Shown here: in pieces, positions 8,876-17,329 of the stretch
Numbering within the stretch: the stretch's first letter is position 1
Layout: every line of letters starts with the position of its first letter
Assembly: GCA_002212985.1 (NCBI GenBank)
Contig: NBMY01000086.1
Location: forward strand, 1-64,000
Length of the DNA stretch: 64,000 nt
Source: Sphingobacteriales bacterium TSM_CSS
GTDB taxonomy: Bacteria > Bacteroidota > Bacteroidia > Chitinophagales > UBA2359
Reading direction: 5' to 3'
Translations under genes and position numbers: made by a program
Notes under the pieces: model-generated
The model's input: only the letters and a program-made list of their open reading frames with translations
Told to the model about the DNA's origin: nothing
Databases searched by the model: none

Positions 8876-9430
8876 ATGGATTTTTTAAAATCGCATTACA
8901 ACCTAATTGCCACAATAGTTTTTGTGATTTGTATTCTATTCGCTCATATTTTTTCTACCAACGATTATGACTGGACAAAAAATACGATTAGCGACTTGGG
9001 TTCACAAGGCTATGACCGAAAACTTATTATGCAATTCGGCTTTTTAGCGTTTGGACTGATTTTATCGGCAGGAATTTTAGCCAACGGCTTGACTTGGCGG
9101 ACAACACCCATTTTAATTTATGGCTTGTGCGTTGGTTTGACAGGAATTTTTTGCACCAAACCATTCTTCAATCTCGACAATTATTCAGCATCGCAAGCGA
9201 CAATTCATTCTGCCTTAGCCCAAATAGCAGGTATGGCTTTTAGCATTGGTATTTTACTACAATTATTTTACTCGGCAGACAAAAGTGAAAAATGGATACA
9301 CTTCGTTTTTTTCATTTTGGTAATTGGTTTTTCTGCATCGTTTGGACTGATGAAAAATTATCAAGGAATTGTTCAAAAACTTTTGTATCTGACAAGCTTA
9401 ATTTGGCTCGTCAAATTCTATAAACCTTAA
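8876..9430 (+). CDS. DUF998 family membrane protein
   Basis: This is a 184-residue protein with about five or six hydrophobic segments. The N-terminal pattern FSTNDYDWTKNTISDLGSQG followed by a run of hydrophobic helices fits the DUF998 family (formerly FrrB-like), whose function is not established. It lies 9 bases after the CPBP gene on the same strand and just before a complete attC-like element (9484-9616), so it is the distal gene of a two-gene cassette. Confidence 0.7.
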   Translation: MDFLKSHYNLIATIVFVICILFAHIFSTNDYDWTKNTISDLGSQGYDRKLIMQFGFLAFGLILSAGILANGLTWRTTPILIYGLCVGLTGIFCTKPFFNLDNYSASQATIHSALAQIAGMAFSIGILLQLFYSADKSEKWIHFVFFILVIGFSASFGLMKNYQGIVQKLLYLTSLIWLVKFYKP

Positions 9431-9483
9431 TCGACAAATGACAAATTTTGACAAACGAAAAAGACCGAAGAAGAAGGGCGAAC

Positions 9484-9616
9484 GCATAACACGGGTTTGG
9501 CAAAAGTGGCGGTTCAGTGCTCCGCAGATACATTTGTGGTTAATCAAAGTTTGGTTCTCCGCATCAGCATTTGTGGTGAAAATCGCCACCTTCGCCAAGC
9601 CCGAAAACGTTGCTGC
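9484..9616 (+). repeat. attC-like cassette boundary 2
   Basis: GCATAAC (9484-9490) followed by ACGGGTTTGGCAAAAGTGGCG pairs with CGCCACCTTCGCCAAGCCCG followed by AAAACGTTGCTG (9584-9615), leaving single-base bulges. The length is about 132 bases, the same as elements 1 and 3. The inner part has TGCTCCGCAGATAC and a second, related TTCTCCGCATCAGC copy. Confidence 0.55.
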
Positions 9617-9642
9617 CATATTAAAAGACAACACCATAGACA

Positions 9643-10473
9643 ATGAAATTAAAAGTAGGAGATTGGGAACTTGACAACAAGACACTGTTTCGTATCGAAT
9701 GGCGTAAGACATTTCCGAAGGTTATACTTCACGAAAAATTCGAGAACAAAGTCAAATGGACATTAAGGATTTTGGCAGCTATCGGTATTGGAACAAGTTT
9801 AATTGCATTGCCGCCTTTATACAGTTTACTACTGTCAATCGGACTATTATTGGTAGAGCAGTTTTTTGAGAAAATACTATTTGAATATACTGTCTTTACA
9901 GTTCAACCATTTCCCGATTTTGAAATAGAATACAATCAATGGTTGACGAATGGTTATTTATTTCCTAACCCTGAATACAAGGGCAAATACGAACTTTTCA
10001 ACCATTTTGGACCAGCCTACAAAACGAAAGAGTTTGCGACTAATTTTTTTACCTATTTGAAATCTTGGAACCAAGACAATGACGATGATAAAGACAATAA
10101 TATTTGCTTGTCATTTGTTCTTGAGGATGATAAATCTTATACAACATATTTGTATGCAAACCCTAAACGAAAGCGCCTTGACACAATGTTTAATGAATAT
10201 CGTGAAAACACTAAGTATGAAATACATGGTAAAAACCAACAATCATTGGTAATGCAAATGATATATTGGAAAAACTTAGAGCTACTTGACACTTCACACT
10301 TTCCTAAATTTCTGCAAGACCAACCTGATAAAGGTAAGTTTTACATTCTTCCATTTTATATGAACAACGGACGACCAATTCCAATTGAAGAACTGAAAAT
10401 ATCGAAATATCAATATCAATTAAAACACAGAAAAGATCTGACAAAAAATGACATTGAATTCCATTATAGATAG
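9643..10473 (+). CDS. Hypothetical membrane-anchored protein
   Basis: This is a 276-residue protein I do not recognise. Residues 1-40 are soluble (MKLKVGDWELDNKTLFRIEW), followed by a hydrophobic hairpin of two segments around residues 44-85 and a hydrophilic C-terminal domain of about 190 residues rich in Tyr, Asp and Lys. This suggests an inner-membrane protein facing the cytoplasm. It starts 27 bases after attC-like element 2 and ends 13 bases before element 3, which is exactly the layout of a single-gene cassette. Confidence 0.6.
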   Translation: MKLKVGDWELDNKTLFRIEWRKTFPKVILHEKFENKVKWTLRILAAIGIGTSLIALPPLYSLLLSIGLLLVEQFFEKILFEYTVFTVQPFPDFEIEYNQWLTNGYLFPNPEYKGKYELFNHFGPAYKTKEFATNFFTYLKSWNQDNDDDKDNNICLSFVLEDDKSYTTYLYANPKRKRLDTMFNEYRENTKYEIHGKNQQSLVMQMIYWKNLELLDTSHFPKFLQDQPDKGKFYILPFYMNNGRPIPIEELKISKYQYQLKHRKDLTKNDIEFHYR

Positions 10474-10486
10474 AAGTAATACGGCA

Positions 10487-10616
10487 GCTAACAGCAGTTG
10501 GCTTAATGGCGGGTGATGTGGTTAATTGAACATTCTACCTCGCATCAACTTTTTTGGTGTATTCACAGTTTGGTGCTCCGAAATCCGCCACTGTGCCAAG
10601 CGCCAAAATGTTAGCG
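10487..10616 (+). repeat. attC-like cassette boundary 3
   Basis: GCTAACAGCAGTTGGCTTAA followed by TGGCGG (10487-10512) pairs with CCGCCACTGTGCCAAGCGCC (10585-10604) and AAAATGTTAGC (10605-10615). The outer cores GCTAAC and GTTAGC are perfect complements. It has GGTGCTCCGAAATCCGCCA like element 1. It is the cleanest of the three. Confidence 0.6.
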
Positions 10617-10668
10617 GTCATTGTAGAGCGACCAGCGATAAAAACGACAAACAACAAAAATAAAAAGT

Positions 10669-11027
10669 ATGTTGACAAACATAAATCCAAAACTGCTAAT
10701 GCGGGACAAGACTGCTACAAAAGATTTTTATCTAAACAAGTTGGGCTTTTAGAATTTGGGAAGTGCTACCAATGACGGTTATTTGATAGTTGAAAAGGAC
10801 AACATTCAAGTTCACTTTTTTGAGTTTCAGGAACTTGACCCAAAAGAAAACCATGGACAGGCTAATATCCGAACAGACGACATTTACAATCTGTATCAGT
10901 CATTGTTGAGCAACAACGTGAACACACACCCAAACGGACTTTACAGACAAAACCTTGGGGTCAAGAAGAATTTGCCTTGCTTGACCCAGACAACAACTTA
11001 TTGACCATTAGACAAAGTGAAAACTAA
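10669..11027 (+). pseudogene. Decayed VOC (glyoxalase/bleomycin-resistance-like) gene
   Basis: Read from the ATG at 10669 the frame gives MLTNINPKLLMRDKTATKDF, a typical start of a vicinal-oxygen-chelate protein, but meets a TAG at 10750 (after NKLGF). The same frame resumes with NLGSATNDGYLIVEKDNIQ and continues to PNG near 10940. There a one-base deletion (or equivalent) shifts the frame; the expected ending LQTKPWGQEEF...LLDPDNN is found in another frame and stops at 11027. With one nonsense change and one frameshift, no full-length product is possible. It follows attC-like element 3 by 52 bases, so it is a dead cassette gene. Confidence 0.8.
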
Positions 11028-11040
11028 ATAATTTATATTA

Positions 11041-11225
11041 TGACAGAAAACAAAAAACGAAATGTCGGAAACGGAATTGGAATTGGCGCTGCACTAGGAG
11101 TTGCATTTGGAGCGGCTTACGGTTATAAATCTGGTGATCTATCAAAAAGTATTGCATTAGGGCTAGCTATTGGCGTTGCTCTTGGAGCAATTTTTGACTT
11201 TGCAATTAAAAAGGAAAAGAGATAG
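11041..11225 (+). CDS. Small glycine-zipper membrane protein
   Basis: This 61-residue protein consists of a charged N-terminus (MTENKKRN), then two Gly/Ala-rich hydrophobic segments (GNGIGIGAALGVAFGAAYGY and IALGLAIGVALGAIFDFAI) and a basic tail. The small-residue spacing fits a glycine-zipper hairpin in the inner membrane. No function can be assigned. It begins 13 bases after the decayed VOC gene and may have been cotranscribed with it. Confidence 0.6.
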
Positions 11226-11433
11226 TTGAATTAACAACGAACAGCCAACAACTAAGGTTTCGTTGGGTGAGCAGCGCCAACAATGAAACCGATGTTGAAC
11301 GAAACCGGTTTTGAGAGATTGTCTATGGACTACTACACCTTGGGTAAATTTGTATTGACGAAACAGCGTAACACTCCGACTATTTAGCTACGTTTGTAAA
11401 GATATTTATTGCTTAACCCATCAGACATAAAAA
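11226..11433. other. Intergenic region with a short palindrome
   Basis: GGTTTCGTT (11256-11264) is complementary to AACGAAACC (11298-11306), and an AAACCGGTTT palindrome follows directly. The outer ends do not match the attC-like pattern of the upstream elements. It may mark the right edge of the cassette-like region, but I cannot show that. Confidence 0.35.
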
Positions 11434-12708
11434 ATGGAAACTTTTACCGGTGCTCTACAATTTATATTACCTATTTTTTTCTTGCTCATTTTAATTGAAG
11501 CGCTTGTAGCAAAATGGAGAAACAAAGATGTAATAAATAGTATGGATACATTGTCCAGCCTTACTTCGGGGCTAACAAACATTCTTTTTAAAACATTAGG
11601 CTTAACCTTTTATGTATTTACCTACGATTTTTTATTAGAACACTTTGCTGTATTTACGGTGCAATCAAAAGCATTGCAATATTTTATAGGTTTTATTGCC
11701 ATTGATTTTTATGCCTATTGGTGGCACCGGCTGAGGCATGAATACAACATTCTTTGGAACGAGCATGTAATACACCACAGCAGCGAGGAGTATAATTTAC
11801 CGGTTGCCTTACGGCAAACAATTTCTGACACTGTAAACCCGGCAACAATCCTGTTGTTGCCCGCTGCAATTTTTGGCATAGGCTTCAATGTTATTGTCGT
11901 TTTGGGTATTGTAATGCTGTTTGGTGGATTTTGGTATCACACACAACTCATTGGAAAAATGGGTTTTCTGGAAAAAATAATTGTAACACCTTCTCATCAT
12001 CGAGTTCACCATGCCATTAACCCGATTTATATAGATAAAAACTATGGCGGAATTTTAATTGTATGGGATAAACTATTTGGCACTTTTCAAGAAGAATTGC
12101 CCAATGAAAAACCTGTTTACGGTATAACTAGACAAGTAGGCACATGGAACCCTATCAAAATAAATTTCCAGCATCTTTCTTTACTAATAAAAGATGCCTG
12201 GCGCACGACAAACATTTGGGACAAGTTTCGTATTTGGTTTATGCCTACCGGTTGGCGACCCGCAGATGTAGCCGAGAAATTTCCTTTGCAATATACCAAA
12301 AATGCTAACAAGCAAGAAAAATATATGCCCTCTGTGAGTATTTATTTAAAAGTTTGGGCATGGATACAGTTAACCATAACATTTTTGTTGATGCTATTTT
12401 TGATGTCTAAAATAGCAGTAATTTCTAAAACAACCGTATTCATTTACGCTACATTTATCTTCCTGTCGGTGTATAGCTACACATCATTAATGGACAAATC
12501 CAGATATGCCTGGCTAACTGAAATATTGCGAATGATTTATGCACTGGCAGTAATCAATTTTTATGGTGGTTGGTTTACCCTCGATAATGATTTGCCACAA
12601 GCAACAATTATTTTATCAATCTATTTTGTTTTTTCTGCAATAGTTAGTTTAGCTTTCGAGTATTTTGAATTCAAGTCTAACACCAAACTTGTTGAAGCTC
12701 AAATATGA
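11434..12708 (+). CDS. Sterol desaturase / fatty acid hydroxylase family protein
   Basis: This is a 424-residue integral membrane protein with the histidine clusters that bind a di-iron centre in this family: HRLRHE (about 98-103), HVIHHSSEE (about 112-120) and HHRVHHA (about 188-194). The architecture, with an added C-terminal part of several more hydrophobic segments, resembles alkylglycerol-monooxygenase-like members. The substrate, a lipid, is unknown. The gene lies in the AT-rich region beyond the cassette-like elements; whether it belongs to them is open. A second family member, only distantly similar, lies at 22946-23983. Confidence 0.85.
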   Translation: METFTGALQFILPIFFLLILIEALVAKWRNKDVINSMDTLSSLTSGLTNILFKTLGLTFYVFTYDFLLEHFAVFTVQSKALQYFIGFIAIDFYAYWWHRLRHEYNILWNEHVIHHSSEEYNLPVALRQTISDTVNPATILLLPAAIFGIGFNVIVVLGIVMLFGGFWYHTQLIGKMGFLEKIIVTPSHHRVHHAINPIYIDKNYGGILIVWDKLFGTFQEELPNEKPVYGITRQVGTWNPIKINFQHLSLLIKDAWRTTNIWDKFRIWFMPTGWRPADVAEKFPLQYTKNANKQEKYMPSVSIYLKVWAWIQLTITFLLMLFLMSKIAVISKTTVFIYATFIFLSVYSYTSLMDKSRYAWLTEILRMIYALAVINFYGGWFTLDNDLPQATIILSIYFVFSAIVSLAFEYFEFKSNTKLVEAQI

Positions 12709-13033
12709 TTGTGTGTTGACACAGTAAAAAAGAACAGTACTCGCTAACAAGAGATTTGAATAGGGTGGCTGCGCATTGCATACACATTTGTGCAGGGCCG
12801 GCAAGGCTTAGGGCGCTCCTCCCCGTTGCATATGCTCCTGCTTTTACCCCTATGCAGCCTGCCGCCCTATAAATAATGCAAGGCAAAAGACAGTATGCAC
12901 AATTTGCAGGCTGCAATTAACAAACCTGCCGTTTATTTGTTGCGTTTTATTTATACACGGTTTAGTGTGCAAAAACACCAATAAAAGCCGTAACTTTACT
13001 TAGTCATTCTCTTATTGTAAAAAAAGGTTTCAA
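12709..13033. other. Intergenic region at the composition boundary
   Basis: No gene is seen. Base composition changes here from the AT-rich region on the left to the GC-richer backbone on the right; a GC-rich patch lies at about 12780-12880. TAACTTTA at 12991-12998 resembles a -7 box for the following gene but differs from the consensus at its last base. Confidence 0.45.
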
Positions 13034-13822
13034 ATGAGGGTTCAAGCATTGCGCAGCGGTTTGTTTTTTTTGCTTTTTATGTTTTTATTTTCTGCCGGCA
13101 CAAGGGCACAGGTGGTTATTAATGAGGTAATGGCCTCCAACAGTACCACCGCAGCCGATGAAATGGGCGAGTACGATGATTGGGTAGAACTGTTTAACAA
13201 TGCACAGTTTTCCATATCGCTCAACGGTTATTTTCTTTCAGATGATTCCTTAATTTTAAATAAATGGCCGTTTCCCAACATTAGCATTGCAGGGCGCGAT
13301 TACCTGATAATATGGACCGATAAAGACCCCGAACAGGGTCCGCTGCACACCGGTTTTAAGTTAGATGCCGCCGGTGAAACGGTTTTGCTGGTAAACCCGC
13401 TGCTCGCCATTATTGACGGTGTAGCCTACAACACACAAGCTGCCGATACTTCCATAGGGCGCTACCCAAACGGTATTGGCGCTTTTGTGCCCATGCTTCC
13501 AACATTTGACGGGCCAAACCAGCAGGGCATTGTTACCGCCGTACATGATTTGCAACCCCAAAGCCGGTTAACGGTTTACCCCAACCCGGCTACAGATGCC
13601 GCCCTTATTACCCTGCCCGTGCTGCCCGCTGCCGGTAGCGCCGAAACTCTTTTGCAATTGTACGGCATAAACGGTACTTTGGTAAAACAACTCAAACTGC
13701 CGCCCAATGCTGCCGACACACAAATTGTGTTGCCCGTAAGCCATTTACCGCAAGGCCGGTATGTGCTGGTTTATACATCTGGAAACACACTTCTTACATC
13801 GGGGTTAAACATTGTACATTAA
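13034..13822 (+). CDS. Secreted lamin-tail-domain protein with T9SS type A sorting domain
   Basis: This is a 262-residue predicted extracellular protein. A signal peptide (about 1-25, ending in AGTRA-Q) is followed by a lamin tail domain (about 26-150: VVINEVMASN, GEYDDWVELFN, LNGYFLSD). The C-terminal domain (about 180-262) begins RLTVYPNPATD and ends GRYVLVYTSGN..., the classic T9SS type A sorting domain, so the protein should cross the outer membrane by the type IX system. The lamin-tail part is closely related to the start of the next protein, indicating duplication, but the two carry different sorting domains. Confidence 0.85.
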   Translation: MRVQALRSGLFFLLFMFLFSAGTRAQVVINEVMASNSTTAADEMGEYDDWVELFNNAQFSISLNGYFLSDDSLILNKWPFPNISIAGRDYLIIWTDKDPEQGPLHTGFKLDAAGETVLLVNPLLAIIDGVAYNTQAADTSIGRYPNGIGAFVPMLPTFDGPNQQGIVTAVHDLQPQSRLTVYPNPATDAALITLPVLPAAGSAETLLQLYGINGTLVKQLKLPPNAADTQIVLPVSHLPQGRYVLVYTSGNTLLTSGLNIVH

Positions 13823-13892
13823 CGTTTGTTGCTTAAAACGTTAGCTGCATCATCAAAATCATCATTCCTTGCACCATATATCATTTGCAGTC

Positions 13893-16800
13893 ATGAAACA
13901 TATTGTTACTGTCTTATTGCTCATAACTACCGCCCTGTTGCCGCTAAAGGCACAGGTGGTCATAAACGAATTTTCTGCCGCAAACCTTAGCGATCTTACC
14001 GATGACTTTGGCGAATATGAAGATTGGATTGAGTTGTACAATGCCGGTTCAACAGCCGTAAACCTCGATGGCTACTACCTGAGCGATAAAATGGACAACC
14101 CCACCAAATGGCAGTTTCCGGCGGTAAGCATTGCCGCAAACGGCTACTTAGTGGTCTTTGCCTCTAAACGAGATATTACTACCGGTACGCTTCATGCCAA
14201 TTTTCAACTTACACAAACCGCATCAGATGAAGCGGTAGTACTGGCCGATCCATCGGGTACAATTATTGATTTTTACCAAATTTATAAACCCAATCAGCTT
14301 AACCATTCAACGGGGCGCATTACCAGCGGCGCCAGCCAATGGGGCGTGTTTACCAACCCCACCCCGTATGCTGCCAACACCGGCGCCAAAAACGGCTACG
14401 CTCCCACACCCGACATAGCGCCTGCTTCGGGCAATTATGCCGCCGCACAAACGGTTACCATCACCGCATCAGACCCATCGGTTAGCATTTATTACACCAC
14501 CAACGGCTATACGCCAACAGCCGCCTCAACGCTTTATACCGGGCCAATTGCCGTTAGCGCCACCACCGTAGTACGCGCCATTGCCGTAAGCCCCGACCCC
14601 AACATACTACCCGGCTTTGTTGAAACCAATACCTACCTCATTGCCGAAAACCATACCATACCCGTTATTTCTGTGGCCGGCGCCGGGGTGCAAACGCTCT
14701 TAGATGGCGATTGGGGCAGTGAACCCATTGGCTCGTTTGAACTTTTTGGCGCAAACGGGCAACTGGAAGACGAAGCCGTGGGCGAATTTAACAAACACGG
14801 CAACGACTCTTGGGCGTATGACCAACGCGGTTTTGACTACATTACCCGCGATGAAGCAGGGTACGACAACGAAGTTAGCTCTCTCATTTTCCCCACTTAT
14901 ACCCCCCGAAACCAGTTTCAGCGGCTAATTATTAAGGCTGCCGCCAATGATAACTATCCGTTTTCAAACGGGGGCGCACACATACGCGATGCCTATGTAC
15001 ATGCCCTGTCGCAAAGAGCGCATTTAGACCTCGATGAAAGAACCTATGAACCTTGTATTGTTTACCTCAACGGGCAATATTGGGGCGTGTACGAAATTAG
15101 AGAAAAAGCCGATGACCACGACTACACCGGCTACTACTATGATCAAGGCAAAGAGTGGATAGACTATATTAAAACCTGGGGCGCTACCTGGGAAGAATAC
15201 GGCAGTTGGGACGACTGGTATGCCCTGCATGATTACATTTTGGCCAACGATATGACCGTGCCGGCAAACTACAACTATGTTACCGACCGCCTGAACGTGC
15301 AAAGCATTATTGACTACATGATTATTAACACCCATGTTGTTTGCATGGACTGGTTAGTGTGGAACACCGCCTGGTGGCGCGGCCGAAAAGATGAAGGGGT
15401 AAAATGGCGCTACACCCTTTGGGATATGGATGCCACTTTTGGGCATTATATTAACTACACCGGCATACCCGATACCAGCCCCTTTGCCGACCCATGTTAC
15501 AACGAAGACCCCAACGTGAGCGACCCCGAAGACCATGTGGATCTGGTGGTGCAACTCATGCAAAACCCCGATTTTCATGCCTTGTATGTAAACCGGTATG
15601 CACAATTAAACAACTCTTACTTTACCTGCGATTACATGATTGCCCTGCTCGATTCGCTTGTTGACCGCATTGAACCCGAAATGCCTCGTCAGGTAGCTAA
15701 ATGGGGCGGTACCATGACCGGCTGGCAGAATAATGTGCAGGCCTTGCGCGATTTCATCAACACCCGATGCACGGTAATTGACCAGGGCATTGTTGATTGC
15801 TATGAAGTGGACGGACCGTATGACATTACCGTTTCGGTAGAGCCGCCCAATTCGGGCTTTGTGAGCCTCAATTCGCTTTTATTAACAGATTACCCCTATA
15901 CCGGCACTTATTTCGGCGGCCTGCAACTCGATTTGGAAGCCATAGCCCTTATGGGTTACCAGTTTGATTACTGGGAGGTAAACAACAACATAGTACTGCC
16001 CGGCATTACTAACCCCGATATTTGGCTCAACCTCACATCGGCCGATACCATTGTGGCGCATTTCAGCGTGCCCATTCCTACCTATAATATAACGCTAATA
16101 GTTGACCCGCCCGCAACCGGCACCATCAGCACCGGCGGTTTTGAGTTTACCACTTATCCGGTAAACCTCTTTTTGGCCGAAGGCACGTTAATTGATTTAT
16201 TGGCAAATCCGGCTTCGGGATACCAGTTTGCCGGCTGGACCGCCAATGTAAACACCCTGTTACCCGATGTAAATACCCCCGGTATTTCATTTACCCTTAC
16301 CGGAAACGATACCATTATTGCCCATTTTGAAGAGGTAATACCCGATTACAACCTTACCATAAACGCCCAACCCGATGGCGCAGGCAGCATTAGCCTCAAC
16401 GGTGCCGATATAACTACCGCATTGCCCTATACCGGCACTTATGCCGAAGGGACCGAAATTACCCTTTCGGCTACTCCGCAAACCGGCTTTACCTTTGCCT
16501 ATTGGGAAACCGGCGGTACCATATTGTTGCCCGACCCGCAGCAGAGCACCATTACCCTTGCCCTTACCGGCAACGAAACCATTACCGCACATTTTGAACC
16601 CATAGTGTTTGAAATTACCCTTACCAATGCCAACCCCAATGCTGGAACGGTTACCGTTAACGGAACACAAGTTTCAAACTGGCCTTACACCATAACCGTA
16701 GGCTACGGCGAAACCATTAACCTCGAAGCCCTTGCCGCACAAGGATTTGAGTTTGCATCATGGACATTGAACGGCACAACCCAAACTGCCGCCACATTAT

Positions 16801-17177
16801 CTGTTACCGCCCTTGAAAATGCCACTATTGCCATAAATTTCAGCGCCATAGTTGTGCCCCCGCCGCCGCCCCCTGCCGAAATCAACTGCGAACCGGCAAT
16901 GCCCTCCGCTTTTTCGCCCAACAGTGATGGGGTAAACGATGTGTTCAGTTTGCACCTTAACCCCGCCTGCACCATTGACGGGTTTGTGTTGCGCGTTTTT
17001 GACCGATGGGGAAATATGGTGTTTGAAACCACCAACCCACAGCGCGGTTGGGACGGAATAAACAAAGGTGCTAACTGCCTGGTTGGAACCTACGTTTGGT
17101 ACATGCAGTATAATCTGGTAAACGAAGCAGGAAGCGTTGCCCAAACTTACAAAGGCAATGTAACGCTCATAAGGTAA
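13893..17177 (+). CDS. Large secreted CotH-kinase protein with lamin tail and T9SS type B domain
   Basis: From the ATG at 13893 this is about 1094 residues; an upstream in-frame ATG at 13869 would spoil the signal peptide MKHIVTVLLLITTALLPLKA. The order is: signal peptide; lamin tail domain (VVINEFSAANLSD, GEYEDWIELYN); a chitobiase-like C-terminal beta domain (GYTPTAASTLYTGP); a CotH spore-coat-kinase-like domain with WGVYEIREKAD and LWDMDATFG; four InlB-like beta repeats of about 80 residues, each ending in a VAHF/IAHFE-type motif; a proline linker; and a gliding-motility-type C-terminal domain (FSPNSDGVND, VFDRWGN, GWDG) typical of T9SS type B export. CotH-family enzymes phosphorylate protein Ser/Thr; the target here is unknown. 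Confidence 0.85.
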   Translation: MKHIVTVLLLITTALLPLKAQVVINEFSAANLSDLTDDFGEYEDWIELYNAGSTAVNLDGYYLSDKMDNPTKWQFPAVSIAANGYLVVFASKRDITTGTLHANFQLTQTASDEAVVLADPSGTIIDFYQIYKPNQLNHSTGRITSGASQWGVFTNPTPYAANTGAKNGYAPTPDIAPASGNYAAAQTVTITASDPSVSIYYTTNGYTPTAASTLYTGPIAVSATTVVRAIAVSPDPNILPGFVETNTYLIAENHTIPVISVAGAGVQTLLDGDWGSEPIGSFELFGANGQLEDEAVGEFNKHGNDSWAYDQRGFDYITRDEAGYDNEVSSLIFPTYTPRNQFQRLIIKAAANDNYPFSNGGAHIRDAYVHALSQRAHLDLDERTYEPCIVYLNGQYWGVYEIREKADDHDYTGYYYDQGKEWIDYIKTWGATWEEYGSWDDWYALHDYILANDMTVPANYNYVTDRLNVQSIIDYMIINTHVVCMDWLVWNTAWWRGRKDEGVKWRYTLWDMDATFGHYINYTGIPDTSPFADPCYNEDPNVSDPEDHVDLVVQLMQNPDFHALYVNRYAQLNNSYFTCDYMIALLDSLVDRIEPEMPRQVAKWGGTMTGWQNNVQALRDFINTRCTVIDQGIVDCYEVDGPYDITVSVEPPNSGFVSLNSLLLTDYPYTGTYFGGLQLDLEAIALMGYQFDYWEVNNNIVLPGITNPDIWLNLTSADTIVAHFSVPIPTYNITLIVDPPATGTISTGGFEFTTYPVNLFLAEGTLIDLLANPASGYQFAGWTANVNTLLPDVNTPGISFTLTGNDTIIAHFEEVIPDYNLTINAQPDGAGSISLNGADITTALPYTGTYAEGTEITLSATPQTGFTFAYWETGGTILLPDPQQSTITLALTGNETITAHFEPIVFEITLTNANPNAGTVTVNGTQVSNWPYTITVGYGETINLEALAAQGFEFASWTLNGTTQTAATLSVTALENATIAINFSAIVVPPPPPPAEINCEPAMPSAFSPNSDGVNDVFSLHLNPACTIDGFVLRVFDRWGNMVFETTNPQRGWDGINKGANCLVGTYVWYMQYNLVNEAGSVAQTYKGNVTLIR

Positions 17178-17197
17178 ATCTGTTTTGAAACAACTGT

Positions 17198-17237
17198 AAA
17201 AAACCGCCTGCTTAAAAACTAAACAGGCGGTTTTTTT
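17198..17237 (+). terminator. Rho-independent terminator
   Basis: AAAACCGCCTG and CAGGCGGTTTT pair around a 13-base loop, followed by a run of seven T. It ends the CotH-like gene before corA. Confidence 0.85.
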
Positions 17238-17280
17238 ATGGTAAAAATGGGACTTCAAAACAGGTAAAGTAAAAAAATGG

Positions 17281-17288
17281 TAAATTTG
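17281..17288 (+). promoter_or_regulatory. Candidate -7 promoter box of corA
   Basis: TAAATTTG matches TAnnTTTG exactly, 41 bases before the corA start and downstream of the terminator. No clear -33 TTTG is seen. Confidence 0.5.
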
Positions 17289-17329
17289 AGGCACAGAGAA
17301 ATTAAAAATACACCAATCATTTCTGTTAC

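Noticed and set aside
9438..9674. 78-codon frame between the DUF998 and membrane-protein genes
   Set aside because: It covers attC-like element 2 and overlaps the next gene; no family resemblance.
10554..10775. 73-codon frame before the VOC remnant
   Set aside because: It crosses attC-like element 3 and the first part of the VOC pseudogene in another frame.
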